This document shows positions 42,868 through 51,874 of a stretch of DNA of 64,000 bases, one piece after another. Each line of letters starts with the position of its first letter. The stretch's first letter is position 1. Source of the DNA: Clostridium thermosuccinogenes (GTDB taxonomy: Bacteria > Bacillota > Clostridia > Acetivibrionales > DSM-5807). The stretch is from NCBI RefSeq assembly GCF_002896855.1, contig NZ_CP021850.1, positions 707,665 through 771,664 on the forward strand, written 5' to 3'. Under the pieces are notes generated by a model. It saw only the letters and a list, made by a program, of their open reading frames with translations, ran no database searches and was not told the DNA's origin. A program made the position numbers and the translations under genes.

Positions 42868-44025
42868 ATGGAACAGGAAAAAGCTTGTGTCAAGAATGGA
42901 ATAGATTGCATAGACAAGTATGATTATTTATTTGAAGGAAAGAGGCTTGGATTGATAACAGGGCCCACCGGGCTGAACAGGCAGTTGGAATCCACCATAG
43001 ATATATTGAAGGATAGATACAATCTGAAAGCCCTTTATTCTCCTGAACACGGTGTAAGGGGGAATTTACAGGCCGGAGTCCACGTGGATACATATGTGGA
43101 CGAGAAAACCGGTGTCCCTGTATTCAGCCTTTATGGCGACCACAGGAAGCCTTCGCCCGAAATGCTGAAGGATATAGATGTTCTTGTCATGGATATACAG
43201 GATATAGGCTCGCGCTATTATACATATCTTTATACCATGTCCTATTGCATGGAAGCCTGCGCGGAAAATAAAAAGACTTTTGTGTTGATGGACCGCATAA
43301 ATCCCATAGGAGGCATTGAAGTGGAGGGAAATGTCCTGGACCCGGAATACTCCTCCTTTGTGGGCATGTACCCGATAACAAACCGCTACGGCCTTACCGC
43401 CGGAGAGCTGGCCATGCTATTCAACAAGGAGTTCGGCATCGGCTGTGACCTGGCTGTGGTCGGGCTGGAAGGCTGGAAAAGAGATATGTATCAAAAGGAT
43501 ACCGATCTTTTATGGGTAAGTCCCAGCCCCAATATTCCTACTATGGATACGGCAGTGCTCTACAATGGCACCTGCTTGTTTGAAGGCACCAACATATCCG
43601 AGGGCAGGGGTACCACCAAGCCTTTTGAAATGATTGGCGCCCCCTGGCTCGATCCGTACAAGCTGGCGGACAAAATGAACAGCAAGTCCCTTCCTGGGGT
43701 TTTGTTCAGGCCTGTATACTTTGAGCCGACCTTTTCCAAGCACAAAGGGCAGCAGTGCAAGGGAGTCCAGATACATGTGACGGATTACAAGGCTGTAAAG
43801 CCTGTGGAAGTGGGGATAAAGCTTTTATATGAGATTATGGACCAATCTTCCGATAATTTTGAATGGCTGCCGCCCAGCACAGAAAAAGGCAGGTACTTTA
43901 TAGATCTTCTTGCAGGCTGTGAGGATGTGAGACTGAGGCGATATGAGGCCGACGAGTTGCTATACAGGTGGAAAGCGGAAAGCCTCCGTTTCAAAAATTG
44001 CAAAGAGCAATATCATCTCTATTGA
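42868..44025 (+). CDS. namZ: NamZ-like exo-beta-N-acetylmuramidase (DUF1343)
   Basis: A DUF1343 protein of 385 residues. Family segments seen are LGLITGPTGLN, LYSPEHGVRG (the Glu-His pair), VMDIQDIGSRYYTYLYTM, MDRINPIGG and EGTNISEGRGT. The B. subtilis homologue (YbbC) releases MurNAc from the non-reducing end of peptidoglycan chains. B. subtilis NamZ is secreted, but no signal peptide is visible here, so it probably acts in the cytoplasm on imported muropeptides. The start is ATG 42868 (or TTG 42865) after AGGGAGG. Confidence 0.85.
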   Translation: MEQEKACVKNGIDCIDKYDYLFEGKRLGLITGPTGLNRQLESTIDILKDRYNLKALYSPEHGVRGNLQAGVHVDTYVDEKTGVPVFSLYGDHRKPSPEMLKDIDVLVMDIQDIGSRYYTYLYTMSYCMEACAENKKTFVLMDRINPIGGIEVEGNVLDPEYSSFVGMYPITNRYGLTAGELAMLFNKEFGIGCDLAVVGLEGWKRDMYQKDTDLLWVSPSPNIPTMDTAVLYNGTCLFEGTNISEGRGTTKPFEMIGAPWLDPYKLADKMNSKSLPGVLFRPVYFEPTFSKHKGQQCKGVQIHVTDYKAVKPVEVGIKLLYEIMDQSSDNFEWLPPSTEKGRYFIDLLAGCEDVRLRRYEADELLYRWKAESLRFKNCKEQYHLY

Positions 44026-44152
44026 AGGATGGTTGAAATACCTTTACAATTAGGATGAAAGGATGATACATAACAGGTATTGACGGGGAAGGATGTCAAC
44101 GTGGCTTTGGAGCTTGCAAGCATTCTCAGGATTTGCATAAGGGGGTAGCAAA

Positions 44153-45007
44153 ATGCCCGGACTGATGTTGAAAATTAAGGAATCACTAAAGGATATGAGC
44201 CTTTCTGAAAGAAAGGTTGCCAACTATATTCTTAATAATACCGAAGAGGCGGTGGGGCTCTTTATAGGCGAGCTTGCCGAAAGGTGTGGCACCAGCAAGG
44301 CATCGGTTATAAGGATGTGCAGGACGCTCAATTATGACGGATACAGGGAGTTTGCCCTTGCCCTGGCATCGGATGTCGCATCGGAAAAGGAGGATGACGG
44401 TGCATATACTGATATAAGAGCCGGGGACGACCTTGAAACTATAATAAAAAATGTGTGCCATAACAGTAAAAAATCCATAGATGACACATATAAGGTTCTG
44501 AACAGCAAGGATGTGGAAAGGGCAATCAATATCATACATAAAGCCAGGAGAATTCTGTTTTTCGGAGCAGGCGCTTCCGGACTGATCGCCCTCGATGCCC
44601 AGCAGAAATTCATAAGGATAAATAAATGCGCATGGGCATATACCGACCAGCATATGCAAGCCACTTCAGCCGCAAATCTTTCAAAAAATGATGTGGTGGT
44701 GGTAATATCCTATTCGGGGGAAACCGCCGACATAATTGAAAGCGTTAAAATTGCAAAGGAGTCAGGAGCGACCATAATATCCATAACCAAATATGGTAAC
44801 AGCACCCTGAGCGAAATATCCGATATCAATTTGTTCCTCTCATCGCCTGAAACGATGATGAGAAGCGGAGCGATGGGATCACGAATCGCACAGCTCACAA
44901 TAATTGACATTATCTTTACAGGCGTGGCAAGCCTCGAATATCCATACATCAAAAAGTATCTCGACAGGACTAAATTAGTAACCTCAAAAAAGAGGAGCAA
45001 GAAGTAA
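44153..45007 (+). CDS. MurR/RpiR-family transcriptional regulator
   Basis: A 284-residue regulator. The N-terminal HTH_6 domain (LSERKVANYILNN, then CGTSKASVIRMCRTLNYDGY) is followed by a SIS sugar-phosphate-binding domain (LFFGAGASGLIALDAQQKF and VVISYSGETADIIE). RpiR-type MurR proteins respond to MurNAc 6-phosphate. The gene follows namZ by 127 bp on the same strand and ends the operon. Neither murQ (etherase) nor a murP-type transporter is present, so the inducer may differ. Confidence 0.85.
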   Translation: MPGLMLKIKESLKDMSLSERKVANYILNNTEEAVGLFIGELAERCGTSKASVIRMCRTLNYDGYREFALALASDVASEKEDDGAYTDIRAGDDLETIIKNVCHNSKKSIDDTYKVLNSKDVERAINIIHKARRILFFGAGASGLIALDAQQKFIRINKCAWAYTDQHMQATSAANLSKNDVVVVISYSGETADIIESVKIAKESGATIISITKYGNSTLSEISDINLFLSSPETMMRSGAMGSRIAQLTIIDIIFTGVASLEYPYIKKYLDRTKLVTSKKRSKK

Positions 45008-45063
45008 AGAGGATTTTTCACGGAGAAAAATGAATGAAACAATAGCATAGAGTGGGAGAAAAT

Positions 45064-45124
45064 CGCGAGATGCTCATGAATGTAGATGTTCATGATTATA
45101 TAAAATGAAGCTCGCGGTTTTTTT
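45064..45124 (+). terminator. Terminator after the MurR-like gene
   Basis: CGCGAG (45064-45069) pairs with CTCGCG (45111-45116), with an inner TCATGAA/TTCATGA stem, followed by seven T. Confidence 0.75.
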
Positions 45125-45426
45125 ATGAGTGCATATTATCACACGGAGGAGAAAAAATATATTAAGACAACAAATCATCCGGAATTGGCCGGATGGAATG
45201 GGAAGATCACAGTTTTAGGTGCAAAGAAAAATTATTATTCAAACTCCTTTCTATGCATGAATGTGCCAATAAAAAATATCAGGCACCGATCGGTAGAAAT
45301 GGAGCTTATTATCTTCCTGCCTGGATATTTGAGAATTCATCACGACGGACAAAGCCGGTGGAAAATATAGCAAACCGGCGTTACGATGAGAAAATTCCAA
45401 GAAAACGTCCTGTGGGAAAGATATAA
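45125..45426 (+). pseudogene. Possible remnant of a small gene, frame-shifted
   Basis: Two overlapping frames each look partly coding: 45125-45370 (YHTEEKKYIKTTNHPELAG) and 45193-45426 (KKYQAPIGRNGAYYLPAWIF to a Lys/Arg-rich end). A GGAGG at 45145 precedes neither start well. A single frameshift would join the two. I do not recognise either product, and the region may be non-coding. Confidence 0.25.
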
Positions 45427-45461
45427 TAGAATATTTGCCTTTTATTAAAAATAAACATACC

Positions 45462-45516
45462 TTGAAGGAGATGCAGGGGCCTCTTATAATATTATTGAAG
45501 GTCAAAGAAAGTCAAA
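45462..45516 (+). promoter_or_regulatory. Promoter and CtsR operator of the ctsR-clpC operon
   Basis: TTGAAG (45462-45467), 17 bp, TATAAT (45485-45490) is a good sigma-A promoter. AGGTCAAAGAAAGTCAAA (45499-45516) directly after it is a match to the CtsR heptad repeat (GGTCAAA-N3-A/GGTCAAA). CtsR bound here would block the start site, giving heat-inducible autoregulation. Confidence 0.9.
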
Positions 45517-45574
45517 ATCAATTAATAAAATGACTGGTTATCCCTGCCAGTAAAATGAGTAAGGGGTGATTATA

Positions 45575-46045
45575 GTGGCAAGATTGAGTGATTTGATTGA
45601 AGCTTTTATAAAGCAGTTGATCAATGATACCGACGGAGTGGTGGAGATTCAGAGGAATGAGCTGGCAAACCAGTTTAACTGCGTTCCCTCTCAGATCAAT
45701 TATGTAATAGATACGAGATTTACCACGGATAAAGGCTATTATGTGGAAAGCCGCAGAGGTGGTGGAGGGTACATCAGCATTAGAAGGGTAAACATAACGA
45801 GACCAGGCAGTTATCTGATGCACATTGTCAACTCCATGGGAAACAGCATTTCCCAGCAATCTGCCAACATTTTTATAAACAATTTCATTGACTATGAAGT
45901 CATTTCGGAAAACGAGAGCCTGCTTTTGAAAGCAGCAACAAGTGATAAGGCTCTGGGGATTGTCCAGATGCCGGAACGGGATATGGTAAGGGCGGCTATA
46001 CTGAAAAATATGCTGGTGAGCCTTATTGCCAAAAAAGAGAAATAA
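45575..46045 (+). CDS. ctsR: Heat-shock repressor CtsR
   Basis: A 156-residue repressor of class III heat-shock genes. The winged helix-turn-helix with NQFNCVPSQINYVIDTRF and the glycine-rich wing RRGGGGYISIRRV are diagnostic; the Arg in the glycine-rich loop senses heat. The start is GTG 45575 with AAGGGGTG upstream. It is the first gene of the canonical Firmicute order ctsR-mcsA-mcsB-clpC, under its own operator. Confidence 0.95.
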   Translation: MARLSDLIEAFIKQLINDTDGVVEIQRNELANQFNCVPSQINYVIDTRFTTDKGYYVESRRGGGGYISIRRVNITRPGSYLMHIVNSMGNSISQQSANIFINNFIDYEVISENESLLLKAATSDKALGIVQMPERDMVRAAILKNMLVSLIAKKEK

Positions 46046-46134
46046 ACGGTTAAATGCGATAAACAATGGGTAACTCTGGAATATACTAAAATTAGAATTA
46101 AAGCTTTGGCGCTTGTGCGAGAGGAGTGGGATAT

Positions 46135-46644
46135 ATGCTGTGTCAGAACTGTCAGAAGAGGGTTGCCAATGTGCATTATACACAGATAGTGAATAATAAA
46201 AAGATAGAGTTGTATTTATGCGAGCAATGTGCGAGGGAAAAGGGACAGCTGGGAATGGAAGAAGCTTTTAACCTGAATGATTTTTTTTCAGGCTTTTTGG
46301 GATTTGGGGGCTCTCCAGGATACATGCAGCCTGCAGCCCCAAAATCATCAGTGTGCAGTGAATGCGGAATGAGCTTTGAGGAATTTCAAAAGACCGGAAA
46401 GCTGGGATGTGCAAATTGCTACGCAACTTTTTCCGATAGACTTAAGCCTCTGGTAAAAAGGCTGCATGGTGGGATAAAGCATACCGGCAAGGCGCCTTTG
46501 AAAGTTTCCCAAAGTGCAAATACGTCCACTAAGCTGGAAAAGCTGAAGGATATGCTGGCAAAAGCCATACAGAATGAGGAATATGAAAAGGCCGCAGAGA
46601 TCAGGGACCAAATAAAGGCGCTGGAAAACAGCGGCAAGCAATAA
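46135..46644 (+). CDS. mcsA: McsA, zinc-finger activator of McsB
   Basis: A 169-residue protein with four CxxC pairs (CQNC, CEQC, CSEC, CANC) that bind zinc and a C-terminal UVR domain (YEKAAEIRDQIKAL). It activates the arginine kinase McsB and modulates CtsR. The ATG at 46135 with GAGGAG about nine bases upstream was chosen over an in-frame GTG at 46126. It is second in the ctsR operon. Confidence 0.93.
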   Translation: MLCQNCQKRVANVHYTQIVNNKKIELYLCEQCAREKGQLGMEEAFNLNDFFSGFLGFGGSPGYMQPAAPKSSVCSECGMSFEEFQKTGKLGCANCYATFSDRLKPLVKRLHGGIKHTGKAPLKVSQSANTSTKLEKLKDMLAKAIQNEEYEKAAEIRDQIKALENSGKQ

Positions 46645-46697
46645 ATGAGCATATTGGACGGATTGTTTGATTTTATAAAGTATGGAGGATACAGGAT

Positions 46698-47735
46698 ATG
46701 GCAGGTTGGTACATTGAGAAAGGTCCGGAATCGGATGTTGCGGTAAGCAGCAGGGTCAGGCTTGCCCGGAATTTAAAGAATTTTCCGTTTCCGCCCAGGA
46801 TGAGCAGGGAACAGGAGGAAATGCTGATTCGTGATATCAGGAATGCAGCATTGGATAAGGACAATAATTTTGCAAGCAACTTGGCATTTATAGATATCAC
46901 AGGCTTAAGTCCGATTGACAGACAAGCGCTGATGGAAAAACATATAATCAGCCGTGATATGGCTGAATCCCAGAACAGGTGCGGAGTGCTGGTAGGCAAT
47001 GATGAAAAGATAAGCATAATGATAAATGAAGAGGATCATCTGAGGATACAGTGCATGTTTCCCGGGATGCAGATGGATAAGGCATGGAAATTGTGCAACG
47101 ATATGGATACTTACTTAGAAGGAAAGGTCGAATATGCCTACAACGACGATTATGGCTACCTTACCTGCTGTCCTACCAATATAGGCACAGGAATGAGAGC
47201 TTCGGTAATGCTTCATTTGCCTGCACTGACCATGACAGGCTATATAAAAAATGTACTGGAAGCATGCGGAAAGATCAGCGTTGCAGTAAGGGGCTTGTAT
47301 GGAGAGAACAGCGAGGCTTCCGGAAACATGTTCCAGATATCCAATCAGATAAGCCTTGGACAGACAGAAGGGGAGATTATTAACAACATAACCGGCATCG
47401 CTTCACAGCTTATAGAGCAGGAGAGGCTGCTGAGAAAAGAGTTATACAATCAAAATCCTTACAGGTTTGAGGACAGGATATACCGGTCGCTGGGGGTATT
47501 TTCCAACGCAAGGATAATGACATCGGAGGAAGCCCATAAATTATTGTCGGATGTTCGCCTTGGCGTTAATATGGGAATAATTAAGGATATTAAAATCGAG
47601 ATGCTCAATGAGCTTATGATACTTATTCAACCCGGAAATCTTCAGAAGTATGCCGCAAGGCCCCTGAATCCGGGCGAAAGGGACATAATAAGGGCTGAGA
47701 TAATTAGAAAAATGTTTGGGAATAGTAATACTTAG
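46698..47735 (+). CDS. mcsB: Protein-arginine kinase McsB
   Basis: A 345-residue phosphagen-kinase-fold protein without the N-terminal domain of creatine kinases. Signature segments are VSSRVRLARN (ATP-binding Arg), INEEDHLRIQ and CCPTNIGTGMRASVMLHLPA. It phosphorylates arginines on CtsR and on damaged proteins, marking them for ClpCP. It lies 53 bp after mcsA and 43 bp before clpC. Confidence 0.95.
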   Translation: MAGWYIEKGPESDVAVSSRVRLARNLKNFPFPPRMSREQEEMLIRDIRNAALDKDNNFASNLAFIDITGLSPIDRQALMEKHIISRDMAESQNRCGVLVGNDEKISIMINEEDHLRIQCMFPGMQMDKAWKLCNDMDTYLEGKVEYAYNDDYGYLTCCPTNIGTGMRASVMLHLPALTMTGYIKNVLEACGKISVAVRGLYGENSEASGNMFQISNQISLGQTEGEIINNITGIASQLIEQERLLRKELYNQNPYRFEDRIYRSLGVFSNARIMTSEEAHKLLSDVRLGVNMGIIKDIKIEMLNELMILIQPGNLQKYAARPLNPGERDIIRAEIIRKMFGNSNT

Positions 47736-47778
47736 AAATTGGAAGTTTACTGGAATGTAACAAAGGAGAGTGATAATC

Positions 47779-50235
47779 GTGTATGGAAGATTTACGGAAA
47801 AAGCGGAAAAAGCCATAGCATATTCCCAGGAAAGTGCTATGATGATGGGACATAATTATGTTGGAACCGAGCACCTTTTGCTCGGCCTTCTGAAGGAAGG
47901 AAGCGGCATTGCCGCCCGGGTGCTTCAGGATCAGAAGGTGACGGAGGAAAAGGTGGTAAAGGAAATAGAAGAATTGATAGGCAGAGGGGAGCAGACCGGA
48001 GAGCAGCCTTTGGGATTTACCCCGAGGACCAAGAGGGTTTTGGAACTGGCTTTCAGGGAAGCCCGGCGCATGGGCCACAATTATATAGGTACTGAGCATT
48101 TGCTTCTGGGCATTATGAAAGAAGGCGAAAGTGTAGCCGTAAGAATTTTGATGGAGCTGGGTGTGGATCCTCAAAGACTGTTCAATGAAATAATCCGGAT
48201 GCTGAATGATGAAGCTCCCGGAGCAAACGGCGAGCCCAAAGGCAGCTCCAGCAGCTCCAATACCCCAACGCTCAATCAGTTTGGCAGAGACCTGACCGAT
48301 ATGGCGAGGGATGGAAAGATCGACCCGGTTATCGGAAGGGACAAGGAAATTGAAAGGGTTATACAGATACTCAGCAGAAGGACAAAGAACAATCCCTGCC
48401 TTATAGGAGAGCCTGGTGTGGGTAAAACCGCCATAGCAGAGGGATTGGCTCAGAAAATAATCGAGGGAAACATCCCGGAAATATTGAAGAACAAAAGGGT
48501 TGTAACCCTGGATTTATCATCGATGGTGGCCGGAGCCAAGTACAGGGGAGAGTTTGAGGAAAGGCTGAAGAAGGCCATGGACGAAATAAGGAAGTCCGGA
48601 GATGTGATTCTCTTTATTGACGAGATGCATACGATTATTGGAGCCGGTGCCGCGGAAGGAGCCATCGATGCATCCAATATATTGAAGCCGTCTCTTGCCA
48701 GAGGTGAAATTCAGGTCATAGGTGCTACCACTTTGGACGAATACAGGAAGCATATTGAGAAGGACGCCGCTCTGGAAAGAAGGTTCCAGCCTATCATAGT
48801 GGGTGAACCGTCTAAGGAGGAGGCTTTGGAAATACTCAAAGGGGTTAGGGACAAATATGAAGCTCATCACAGAGTAAAAATAACCGATGAAGCCCTCGAG
48901 GCGGCTGTAAGGCTGTCGGACAGGTATATAACCGACAGATACCTTCCGGACAAGGCGATAGACCTGATTGATGAGGCTGCATCCAGGGTGAGGCTGAAAG
49001 CTTTTACTGCTCCTCCCGACATTAAAAAATTGGAAGAAAAGGTGGAAAAGCTGAAAAAGGAAAAGGAAGATGCAGTGAGGTCCCAGGAGTTTGAAAAAGC
49101 CGCCCGGATCAGGGATGAGGAGCAGAAGGCCAAGAATGAACTGGAAAGGGTTAAGAATGAATGGCAGCAGCAGCACCAGACCAGGACGGATACAGTACTG
49201 GAGGATGATATCGCTGAAATAGTATCCTCCTGGACAGGGATTCCTGTAAAAAGGCTGGCAGAAGAGGAGTCGGAAAGGCTTCTTAAAATGGAAGATGTGC
49301 TGCATAAGAGGGTAATAGGCCAGGAAGAGGCTGTCAAGGCAGTTTCGAAGGCTATCAGAAGAGGAAGAGTAGGACTCAAGGACCCCAAGCGTCCTGTAGG
49401 TTCCTTCATTTTCCTGGGTCCCACAGGAGTCGGAAAAACGGAGTTGACCAAAGCTCTTGCGGAGGCAATGTTTGGTGATGAAAATGCCATGATTCGCATA
49501 GATATGTCGGAATACATGGAAAAACATACGGTTTCAAGACTTGTAGGATCTCCTCCGGGATATGTAGGTTACGAAGAAGGTGGACAGCTTACGGAGAAGG
49601 TGAGAAGAAAGCCTTATTCGGTGGTGCTGTTTGATGAAATTGAGAAGGCTCATCCGGATGTTTTCAACATTCTGCTGCAGATCCTGGAAGACGGCAGGCT
49701 GACGGATGCCCAGGGGAGGACGGTGGATTTCAGAAATACGATTATAATAATGACTTCAAACGTTGGAGCCCGCCTTATTACGGAGCCAAAACGCCTTGGT
49801 TTTTCAACAGGGGGAGATGAAAAGGCTAAAAGCTATGAGGATATGAAAAACAATGTCATGGGTGAGCTGAAAAGGACATTCCGTCCGGAATTCCTCAATA
49901 GGATCGACGAGATTATCGTATTCCATCCGTTGACGGAAGAAAACATTAAGGACATTGTAAGCCTGATGCTGGATACTCTTGCAAAACGTTTGAAGCAGAA
50001 TGGAATCACCATCGAAATCACTGATGAGGCGAAAAATCTGCTGGCTAAAAAAGGCTACGATCCCGTCTATGGGGCAAGGCCTCTGCGCAGGGCTATCCAA
50101 AGCATGGTTGAAGACAAGCTTGCGGAAGAAATGCTGGAAGGAAGGGTGTCTAAAGGTGATACGGTATTGATAGAGGTTAAGAACGGGGACCTATCATTTA
50201 CCAGAAAAGGCGAACTTTCATACAGCAAAAAGTGA
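47779..50235 (+). CDS. clpC: AAA+ unfoldase ClpC
   Basis: An 818-residue Hsp100 protein. The N-domain with two repeats (residues 1-145) binds adaptors and phospho-arginine. AAA1 has GEPGVGKTA, and the coiled-coil M domain (about 410-480) shows a UVR-like [11 protein letters not shown]2 has GPTGVGKTE. It feeds substrates to ClpP, for which the loop with Val/Ile-Gly-Phe in the second ring is expected. The start is GTG 47779 ([12 protein letters not shown]); a GTG at 47770 overlaps the ribosome site AAAGGAGA. A terminator follows directly. Confidence 0.96.
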   Translation: MYGRFTEKAEKAIAYSQESAMMMGHNYVGTEHLLLGLLKEGSGIAARVLQDQKVTEEKVVKEIEELIGRGEQTGEQPLGFTPRTKRVLELAFREARRMGHNYIGTEHLLLGIMKEGESVAVRILMELGVDPQRLFNEIIRMLNDEAPGANGEPKGSSSSSNTPTLNQFGRDLTDMARDGKIDPVIGRDKEIERVIQILSRRTKNNPCLIGEPGVGKTAIAEGLAQKIIEGNIPEILKNKRVVTLDLSSMVAGAKYRGEFEERLKKAMDEIRKSGDVILFIDEMHTIIGAGAAEGAIDASNILKPSLARGEIQVIGATTLDEYRKHIEKDAALERRFQPIIVGEPSKEEALEILKGVRDKYEAHHRVKITDEALEAAVRLSDRYITDRYLPDKAIDLIDEAASRVRLKAFTAPPDIKKLEEKVEKLKKEKEDAVRSQEFEKAARIRDEEQKAKNELERVKNEWQQQHQTRTDTVLEDDIAEIVSSWTGIPVKRLAEEESERLLKMEDVLHKRVIGQEEAVKAVSKAIRRGRVGLKDPKRPVGSFIFLGPTGVGKTELTKALAEAMFGDENAMIRIDMSEYMEKHTVSRLVGSPPGYVGYEEGGQLTEKVRRKPYSVVLFDEIEKAHPDVFNILLQILEDGRLTDAQGRTVDFRNTIIIMTSNVGARLITEPKRLGFSTGGDEKAKSYEDMKNNVMGELKRTFRPEFLNRIDEIIVFHPLTEENIKDIVSLMLDTLAKRLKQNGITIEITDEAKNLLAKKGYDPVYGARPLRRAIQSMVEDKLAEEMLEGRVSKGDTVLIEVKNGDLSFTRKGELSYSKK

Positions 50236-50247
50236 GTTAAACATGTT

Positions 50248-50277
50248 AGGCCTCGGTTCTAAACCGAGGCCTTTTTA
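50248..50277 (+). terminator. Terminator of the ctsR-clpC operon
   Basis: AGGCCTCGGTT (50248-50258) pairs with AACCGAGGCCT (50262-50272), followed by TTTTT. Confidence 0.9.
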
Positions 50278-50498
50278 ATGCAAAGCATTTATAAAGCCAA
50301 TAATTGGTTAATAAGCCTAGCTAACTTCAAAAATATGCATATATTCTTCTTTGATTGGTTAAATCAGCCCAAAATCTTAAATAACCATACGAATATTATA
50401 TTTGCCAGACATTTCAAAATAGTATATCTTTAATAACTGTGCCCAAGAACATACCAGTATTTTTGCCAAATTTACATAATAGAAGGAGCTATAAGAAG

Positions 50499-51776
50499 AT
50501 GAACCTTATCAATGATATTGATGTTTTTGAAGCCATATTTGATATGATCGCTATGCTTAACCAATATACACTGTTGGCATTGTCCATATACCAGCTGGTT
50601 ATATCGGCATTTGGTTTTTTGAAAAGGAAGGATGTTCCAGGAGAGAAATTTGCTCCTGTAAACAGGTTTGCCCTGGTGGTGGCAGCTCATAATGAGGAGA
50701 CGGTTGTCGGAAATATAGTACGCAACTTGAACAAGCTGAAATACCCCAGAGATATGTACGATATTTTTGTAATAGCGGACAATTGTGAGGATAACACGGC
50801 AGCTATAGCCCGGAAAAACGGAGCAATCGTATATGAGCGTTTTGATAATGAGAAGAAAGGCAAAGGCTTCGCCCTGGAATGGATGTTTGAAAAGCTGCTT
50901 AAAATGAGGCCCCAATACGATGCTGTATGCATATTTGACGCTGACAACCTGGTATCTCTTAATTTTCTGGCGGAGATGAACAAGCAGCTTTCCAGGGGAT
51001 ATGAGGTGGTGCAGGGATATCTGGACAGTAAGAATCCGAAGGATTCCATTGTGGCAGGAAGCTATGCCATAACCTACTGGATGACCAACCGGCTGTTCCA
51101 GCTGGCAAGGTATAATCTGGGCCTCAGCTGTGCTGTCGGCGGTACCGGTTTTGCAATATCCACCAAGGTTTTGAAGGAGATAGGCTGGGGCGCAACCTGC
51201 CTTACCGAGGACCTCGAATTTTCAATGAGACTCGTTCTTAAAGGGAAAAAGGTTTATTGGGCGCATGATGCGGTAGTGTATGATGAGAAGCCTTTAACCC
51301 TGAAGCAGTCATTGAGGCAGAGAAAACGCTGGATGCAAGGCCATGCGGATTGTGCCGTCAGGTATTTTAAGCCTCTGTTAAAAATAGCATTTAAGAAAAG
51401 AAGCATGGTGGCCTTTGATGCGGCGCTGTACGTTATTCAGCCGCTGATCGTAGTAATATGCGCTATTGGAATGCTGGCGGGAGTACTCAGATATCTGCAG
51501 CTTTTTGATCCTTCCGAGCTTTTTACCACAAAAACCCTGCTGTCCGCCTTTTTACTGTTTGCTTCAACATATGGGCTCAGTGCCGTAGCCTTCATCGATG
51601 GAAAGCTGTCCTTAAAAGCCATAGGATATGTGCTGCTTCTTCCATTTTATAATCTCACTTGGGTACCGGTAATAATTCTAGGCTTTAAGGATAGAAACAA
51701 GAAGGAGTGGATGCATACGATCCACACAAGAGCCATGGATATCAATGATATTAAAGACTTAAAAGGTGCGGCATAG
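50499..51776 (+). CDS. Membrane glycosyltransferase family 2, first paralogue
   Basis: A processive-type GT2 enzyme, 425 residues. It has an N-terminal membrane helix and then the catalytic domain with VVAAHNEETVV, ADNCEDNT, IFDADN (metal-binding DxD-like), CLTEDLEF (TED base) and QRKRWMQGH (Q/RxxRW product site). Two or three C-terminal membrane helices complete it. This is the layout of polysaccharide synthases such as IcaA or hyaluronan synthase. I start it at ATG 50499 with AAGGAG upstream rather than at 50439. A close paralogue faces it across a shared terminator. The polymer made is unknown. Confidence 0.85.
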   Translation: MNLINDIDVFEAIFDMIAMLNQYTLLALSIYQLVISAFGFLKRKDVPGEKFAPVNRFALVVAAHNEETVVGNIVRNLNKLKYPRDMYDIFVIADNCEDNTAAIARKNGAIVYERFDNEKKGKGFALEWMFEKLLKMRPQYDAVCIFDADNLVSLNFLAEMNKQLSRGYEVVQGYLDSKNPKDSIVAGSYAITYWMTNRLFQLARYNLGLSCAVGGTGFAISTKVLKEIGWGATCLTEDLEFSMRLVLKGKKVYWAHDAVVYDEKPLTLKQSLRQRKRWMQGHADCAVRYFKPLLKIAFKKRSMVAFDAALYVIQPLIVVICAIGMLAGVLRYLQLFDPSELFTTKTLLSAFLLFASTYGLSAVAFIDGKLSLKAIGYVLLLPFYNLTWVPVIILGFKDRNKKEWMHTIHTRAMDINDIKDLKGAA

Positions 51777-51807
51777 CCTAATGGTATAAGATTGTTCATT
51801 TTATCAG

Positions 51808-51856
51808 AAAAGGAGCTGTCTCAAAATAAGATAAATATTTTGGGACAGCTCCTTTT
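51808..51856. terminator. Bidirectional terminator between the two glycosyltransferases
   Basis: AAAAGGAGCTGTC (51808-51820) pairs perfectly with GACAGCTCCTTTT (51844-51856). It has an inner AAAAT/ATTTT pairing and T-runs on both strands. Confidence 0.85.
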
Positions 51857-51874
51857 TATCTTTTTAAATGAAAG

